DNA from: Planctomycetota bacterium | GTDB lineage: Bacteria; Planctomycetota; SZUA-567; H5-PLA8; CALKMO01 | Length of the DNA: 6,990 bases | Direction of reading: 5' to 3' | Assembly (NCBI GenBank): GCA_026417845.1 | Contig: JAOACM010000240.1 | Coordinates: forward strand, 1 to 6,990 | Shown here: positions 6,271 through 6,990 of the stretch, one piece after another | How positions within the stretch are numbered: position 1 is the stretch's first letter | Layout: every line of letters starts with the position of its first letter | Notes under the pieces: model-generated | Told to the model about the DNA's origin: nothing | The model's database searches: none | The model's input: the letters and a program-made list of their open reading frames with translations, nothing else | Position numbers and translations under genes: made by a program

Positions 6271-6452
6271 TTTTCTCCCCGGCGCTTCGATGCCAATGCG
6301 GCGGCGAACCTCTGTCCCGTTTCCCCGCCGCGCTACCTGATCATTTTCACGGCTTCCGCGTTCCAGGCAAGTCTAAGCCGGCCCGTGCCGTTTTTTCGCT
6401 CCCATTGCCGGATATCCGCACTAGCTCTACTGGAACCGTTTTTCTTTAAGAG

Positions 6453-6526
6453 CCTGTCCAAAAACTTCCTGCCGGACAGTGGGACTCGCTGAGCGTGTAA
6501 GCCGCGCGCCGGAGTTTTTTGGGTGG
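6453..6526. repeat. 75-bp repeat, copy B
   Basis: It begins CCTGTCCAAAAAC and has the same internal CTGTCC/GGACAG stem (6454-6459 with 6474-6479) and the same order of blocks as copy A (GGACAG, ACTCGC, GAGCGT, TAAGC, CCGG). About three quarters of the bases are shared. Its right end (GTTTTTTGGGTGG, 6514-6526) is decayed and pairs with the left end at only 9 of 13 positions. It lies at the left border of the low-GC patch, upstream of the Memo-family gene. Confidence 0.65.
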
Positions 6527-6825
6527 TTTGTTGGGGAGTTCTGAAAACATGGAGGAAAACAATCGGGAGGAAGGATATCGCGAGGCGTAGCCGAAGACTC
6601 CCCAATCCTCTGCGTTCAAGAAAACGTTTTTGACACTACGCCCATGCCAAACTTCACAACCCATTGCAAATCAAGGACTTGCAAAAGTAGAGTATCGAAG
6701 ATGGGGCCAAGCGCCCTCCAGATAGCGCTGGAAGTAAGCTGCGCGCACCCTCCTCCGTAACCGCCCGTCGCGTCCTCTCTGACAATCGCCCCTGCAGACC
6801 AACAGCGCAACCGGCTCGTCCGGAG

Positions 6826-6838
6826 GTTTCTGAACAGA
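6826..6838. repeat. Inverted end of the 75-bp repeat family
   Basis: Read on the - strand this is TCTGTTCAGAAAC, followed by CTCC. It matches the copy A start CCTGTCCAGAAAC, with TTCC next, at 14 of 17 positions. The rest of a copy, toward 6764, is not recognisable. It faces the copy at 6848-6921 head to head, with CTCcaaGAG (6839-6847) between the two. Confidence 0.45.
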
Positions 6839-6847
6839 CTCCAAGAG

Positions 6848-6921
6848 TCTATCCAAAACTCCTGGCGACGGCCAGGGCTCGCGCATTGCCCCGCCCGGCC
6901 CATTTGGAAGTTTCCGGATGG
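6848..6921. repeat. 75-bp repeat, copy C (degraded)
   Basis: It starts TCTATCCAAAAC (6848-6859) and ends GTTTCCGGATGG (6910-6921), the same end pair and nearly the same length (74 bp) as copies A and B. GGGCTCGC in the middle matches GGGACTCGC of copy B. The interior is otherwise diverged, so this is an older or separate member. Confidence 0.5.
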
Positions 6922-6943
6922 GGGCCGCCATCACCCTCCGGTC

Positions 6944-6959
6944 TCCGGCGCGCGCCGGA
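6944..6959. promoter_or_regulatory. 16-bp perfect palindrome upstream of the right-edge gene
   Basis: TCCGGCGCGCGCCGGA is a perfect 16-bp palindrome, 9 nt before the GGAGG ribosome binding site of the gene starting at 6978. Its position would suit an operator or a 5'-leader hairpin. Its composition (CG-rich) also makes a chance origin possible. Confidence 0.35.
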
Positions 6960-6977
6960 TTATCAACCGGAGGTTTT

Positions 6978-6990
6978 ATGCCCCGAATCC
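6978..6990 (+). CDS. Start of a gene running off the right edge
   Basis: GGAGG at 6969-6973 is followed after four T residues by ATG 6978, then codons for Pro-Arg-Ile before the window ends. The strong Shine-Dalgarno and the position after a gene-free stretch support a real start. With four codons, nothing can be said about the product. It is divergent from the Memo-family gene. Confidence 0.5.

Larger units (their letters stand above)
6271..6977. other. Divergent intergenic region with repeats and a low-GC patch
   Basis: I see no convincing gene. Small frames on the - strand (for example within 6446-6934) have no recognisable domain and overlap repeat elements. From about 6541 to 6720 GC falls to about 50% (47-52% by hand count in 60-base blocks), against roughly 57-87% in other blocks I counted. 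This points to inserted or foreign DNA. The region should also contain the promoters for the leftward Memo-family gene and for the gene opening at 6978, but I could not identify them. Confidence 0.55.

Noticed and set aside
6446..6934. Small - strand frames of 72-95 residues in the right intergenic region
   Set aside because: They overlap each other and the repeat elements, have no known domain, and lack convincing start signals; perhaps fragments of an old insertion, but not supportable as genes.

Overview
This is a GC-rich bacterial segment, above 80% GC in places (for example 361-420) and near 50% only around 6541-6720. It carries five recognisable genes and an unusual amount of small repetitive, hairpin-forming DNA between them. 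A signal peptide with a lipobox-like cysteine suggests a lipoprotein-exporting bacterium. The metK, coaD and Memo-type genes are too widespread to place it in a phylum, and I do not name one.

Left part (1-2086, + strand): the C-terminal end of a GNAT acetyltransferase that enters from the left edge, then a lipoprotein whose mature part matches the catalytic domain of vertebrate-type protein-arginine deiminases (PAD). It keeps the WxxDE, GHVDE and C-terminal Cys-Gly-x-Asn motifs but has no room for the PAD N-terminal Ig-like domains. It has about 140 extra residues inside the catalytic fold.

Middle part (2087-4106): a 132-bp inverted-repeat element fills almost the whole gap between the PAD gene and the convergent metK gene (S-adenosylmethionine synthetase, - strand). 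Upstream of metK on the same strand, 61 nt away, is coaD (phosphopantetheine adenylyltransferase). The two probably form a housekeeping operon.

Repeat region (4107-5022): I see no credible gene here. It holds GC-rich hairpins upstream of coaD, a single end of the 132-bp element family, a second full member (4614-4736) and, four bases later, a 75-bp element that could fold as a cloverleaf (4741-4815).

Right part (5023-6990): an AmmeMemoRadiSam protein B / Memo-family gene (- strand) whose usual third metal ligand (Cys) appears to be Asp. It is followed by a low-GC non-coding stretch with further 75-bp elements, a 16-bp palindrome, and a well-formed ribosome binding site and ATG that open a gene running off the right edge.

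The most notable items are the secreted PAD-like enzyme and the two families of small inverted-repeat elements, one with TA-flanked ends typical of non-autonomous IS630/Tc1-mariner elements. No multi-gene defence or biosynthetic system is evident.
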